A stretch of DNA of 5,987 nucleotides from Clostridiales bacterium (GTDB lineage: Bacteria > Bacillota > Clostridia > Oscillospirales > CAG-382). The position numbers and the translations under genes were made by a program. The notes below the pieces were generated by a model. That model saw only the letters and a program-made list of their open reading frames with translations. It was not told the DNA's origin and did not search any database. Below, piece by piece: positions 3,672-5,987 of the stretch. Position 1 is the stretch's first letter. Every line of letters begins with the position of its first letter. Where the stretch lies: assembly GCA_003452915.1 (NCBI GenBank), contig DMMZ01000034.1, forward strand, positions 29,010 through 34,996, given 5' to 3'.

Positions 3672-5987
3672 TTACTTAAAATACCTTACAGCACCCTCGA
3701 ATAATTTGTTATTGTCCTTGAACTGCGGAATATTTTTATAAAGATATTCGCCGGTTCGCTCGGAATGACACATCTTACCGAACACTCTACCATCGGGTGA
3801 AGTAATGCTTTCTATTGCTAAAAGAGAACCGTTGGGATTGTAAGCAATTTCACTTGCAGCTTCACCTGTAAGTGTTGCGTATTGTGTGGCAACCTGACCG
3901 TTCTCGATAAGTTGTTTTACAAGTTTGTCGTCACATATGAATCTGCCCTCGCCATGAGAAATCGGAACTGTAAGCAGCTCACCCGGCTCGCAAAGCATAT
4001 ACCACGGTGATTTGTTGGAGATTATCTTTGTTGTTACCAGCTTTGACTGATGTCTTCCGATAATATTCGGTCCGAGTGTCGGATAATTCTCGTTCGGTTC
4101 TCTTATCTCGCCGAACGGAACAAGTCCAAGCTTGATTAATGCCTGGAAGCCGTTGCAAATACCGCCGATAAGACCGTCACGCTTTGAAAGGAGTAAATCG
4201 ATTTGTTCTTTTATCTTAGGATTTCTAAAGAAAGCAGTTATGAATTTTGCCGAACCATCGGGTTCGTCTCCGCCGGAAAATCCACCGGGTATTAATATAA
4301 TTTGTGACTCGGATATGCGTTTTACAACCAGCTCAACCGATTCGGAAATATCTACGCCTGTAAGGTTTCTGATAACCGTTATAACAGGCTCTGCTCCTGC
4401 TCTTTCGAATGCACGTGCGGTATCATACTCGCAGTTTGTACCGGGAAAAACTGGTATAACAACCTTAGGTCTTGCGGTCTTTATTGCCGGGGATGCGTTT
4501 TTATCAGTTTTGTAGAGTGGGATATTTGTTATTTTTTCATCTTGCTTTATATTGCAGGTGAAAATACTCTCGAGTTTATCCTCATAAACAGAAATTAATC
4601 CATCAAGTGAAGTGCTCTCATTGTCTTTTTCCAAATCAGCTTTTTCGGTTGTATATCCAAGCGTTGTTCCGACTTCAATATCATATTTCAATTCAAGAAT
4701 AATACTGCCGCAACGATATGCAAAAAGATCGTTGTTGTTTAAACCATCTGAATATTTAAACCCTATTTTATTACCAATACACATCTTGAAAATCGCTGCT
4801 GCTATTCCGCCGAAGGTCGGCGTATATGCGGATAAAACCTTACCTTCTTTTATAAGCAACATTGCTGTTGTTAAATTGTTCTTAAAGCTGTCTATATCAA
4901 CTTTTCCGTCTGTCATTTTTGTTTCCAGCAGAACAACACGGCTTCCGCTCTTTTTAAACTCAGGCGAGATAATATTCCTTGCGTCAGTAACTGAAACCGC
5001 AAAGGAAACCAATGTTGGCGGAACATTAAGCTCTTCAAAACTTCCGCTCATCGAGTCTTTTCCGCCGATTGCACCTACACCAATATCGGTCTGTGCCTTT
5101 AATGCACCAAGAAGTGCTGCGAAGGGTAGTCCCCATCGGCTCTCGTCCTTGCCTAAACGGCAGAAATATTCCTGGAATGTTAAATAGCAGTTCTCTAATC
5201 CTGCACCTGCACAAATCAACTTTGTAACCGATTCAACAACAGCATTATACGAACCTGCGTAGGGGTTAACCTCGCTTATATAGGGGTTAAAGCCATATGA
5301 GAATACCGAAGTTGTGTTTGTGATTCCATCAAGTACAGGTATGTTTGCTGCCATTGCCTGTGACGGAGTAAGCTGATATGCTCCTCCAAAGGGCATAAGC
5401 ACACTTCCCGAGCCAATTGTGGAATCAAAACGCTCTGCAAGACCTCTTTTTGAACATATATTTAAGTCACCGCAAATAACTTTCATTCCCTCGTTAAAGC
5501 TATTATAAGTAATTTCTGAAGCTGCTTTAACTTTTTCTACCTTTACGTTGGTATGCTTTACCGCACCGTTAGAATTTAGAAAATCGCGGGAAATATCTAC
5601 TATTGTCTTCCCTTTCCAGATCATGCGAAGGCGGTATGTATCTGTAACCTCAGCAACTATTGTTGATTCTATATTTTCCTCGGAAGCAAGAGCCATAAAA
5701 CGTTCTACATCATTTTTATCTAGTAAAACCGCCATTCTCTCCTGTGATTCGCTGATGGCAAGCTCGGTCCCGTCAAGTCCTTCATATTTCTTGGGCACAT
5801 TATCAAGGTTTATCTCAAGTCCGTCGGCAAGCTCTCCGATAGCGACCGAAACACCGCCTGCGCCGAAGTCATTGCATTTTTTTATCAGTTTTGCTGCTTC
5901 TGGATTCCTAAACAACCTTTGTAGTTTTCTCTCCTCGGGAGCGTTACCCTTTTGAACCTCTGCACCACATTGTTCAAGGGATTCCAA
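3672..5987 (-). CDS. purL: Phosphoribosylformylglycinamidine synthase, C-terminal part (partial)
   Basis: The large single-chain enzyme of purine biosynthesis that converts FGAR, glutamine and ATP to FGAM, glutamate, ADP and phosphate in the cytoplasm. The 771 residues present end naturally, but the frame is still open at the right edge. The first codon there, TTG, is internal Leu rather than a start. Clostridial single-chain PurL has roughly 1,200-1,250 residues, so about 450-480 are missing. Order seen: the end of the first AIR-synthase-like half with CNDFGAGGVSVAIGELADGL (39-58) and LAISESQERMAVLL; the second half with MPFGGAYQLTPSQAMAANIP (198-217) and GVGAIGGKDSMSG (303-315); a linker; and the glutaminase domain from about 507 (PKVVIPVFPGTNCEYD). 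Glutaminase residues are intact: nucleophile Cys611 in GGICNGFQ, and His741 and Glu743 in MCHSERTG, equivalent to MPHPER of other PurL. Both activities should therefore be in one chain, with no separate PurQ or PurS needed. The promoter and upstream neighbours are outside the window. Confidence 0.97.
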   Translation of the reverse strand: MESLEQCGAEVQKGNAPEERKLQRLFRNPEAAKLIKKCNDFGAGGVSVAIGELADGLEINLDNVPKKYEGLDGTELAISESQERMAVLLDKNDVERFMALASEENIESTIVAEVTDTYRLRMIWKGKTIVDISRDFLNSNGAVKHTNVKVEKVKAASEITYNSFNEGMKVICGDLNICSKRGLAERFDSTIGSGSVLMPFGGAYQLTPSQAMAANIPVLDGITNTTSVFSYGFNPYISEVNPYAGSYNAVVESVTKLICAGAGLENCYLTFQEYFCRLGKDESRWGLPFAALLGALKAQTDIGVGAIGGKDSMSGSFEELNVPPTLVSFAVSVTDARNIISPEFKKSGSRVVLLETKMTDGKVDIDSFKNNLTTAMLLIKEGKVLSAYTPTFGGIAAAIFKMCIGNKIGFKYSDGLNNNDLFAYRCGSIILELKYDIEVGTTLGYTTEKADLEKDNESTSLDGLISVYEDKLESIFTCNIKQDEKITNIPLYKTDKNASPAIKTARPKVVIPVFPGTNCEYDTARAFERAGAEPVITVIRNLTGVDISESVELVVKRISESQIILIPGGFSGGDEPDGSAKFITAFFRNPKIKEQIDLLLSKRDGLIGGICNGFQALIKLGLVPFGEIREPNENYPTLGPNIIGRHQSKLVTTKIISNKSPWYMLCEPGELLTVPISHGEGRFICDDKLVKQLIENGQVATQYATLTGEAASEIAYNPNGSLLAIESITSPDGRVFGKMCHSERTGEYLYKNIPQFKDNNKLFEGAVRYFK

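Noticed and set aside
4132..5955. Several long plus-strand frames opposite purL (for example 4612-5187)
   Set aside because: They are antisense shadows of purL, whose protein is conserved throughout; the antisense products look like no known family.
5985..5987. TTG at the right edge as the purL start
   Set aside because: The frame continues past the window, and family length demands several hundred more N-terminal residues.

Overview
This 6 kb window looks like chromosomal DNA of an AT-rich Gram-positive anaerobe of the Clostridia, perhaps of the Ruminococcaceae/Oscillospirales type. The evidence is a single-chain, glutaminase-fused PurL of the clostridial kind, an EndoA-type MazF, strong purine-rich Shine-Dalgarno sites, TTG starts, T-rich intrinsic terminators and a Gram-positive style lipoprotein. 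The taxonomic placement is inference from these features. No mobile element, CRISPR array, tRNA or rRNA was seen.

Left part, plus strand (1 to about 2790): the possible 3' end of an unidentified gene touches the left edge. It is followed closely by a 336-residue membrane protein with five predicted helices and an extracytoplasmic domain, which ends at a clear intrinsic terminator (1166-1200). Next, transcribed separately, is a MazF/EndoA-family mRNA endoribonuclease with no antitoxin gene on either side. It is followed by a structured intergenic region in which one central arm can pair with either an upstream or a downstream arm (1781-1893). Then comes a Cof-type HAD phosphatase. Both mazF and the HAD gene appear to start at TTG rather than at the most upstream possible codon.

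Right part, minus strand (2822-5987): a small, very AT-rich lipoprotein with an acidic, Ser/Asn-rich linker and a helical domain resembling the LprI/DUF1311 type converges on the HAD gene. Upstream of it, after a strong hairpin (3631-3656), is the C-terminal 771 residues of phosphoribosylformylglycinamidine synthase (purL). That gene runs off the right edge, so its N-terminal third and its promoter are not visible.

The genes do not form an obvious single pathway. purL is core purine biosynthesis, mazF and the HAD phosphatase are common housekeeping or stress genes, and the membrane protein and lipoprotein are poorly characterised surface proteins. The least explained items are the orphan MazF with an enlarged loop, the mutually exclusive hairpins before the HAD gene, and the two uncharacterised envelope proteins. 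Nothing here compels the claim of a wholly new system.
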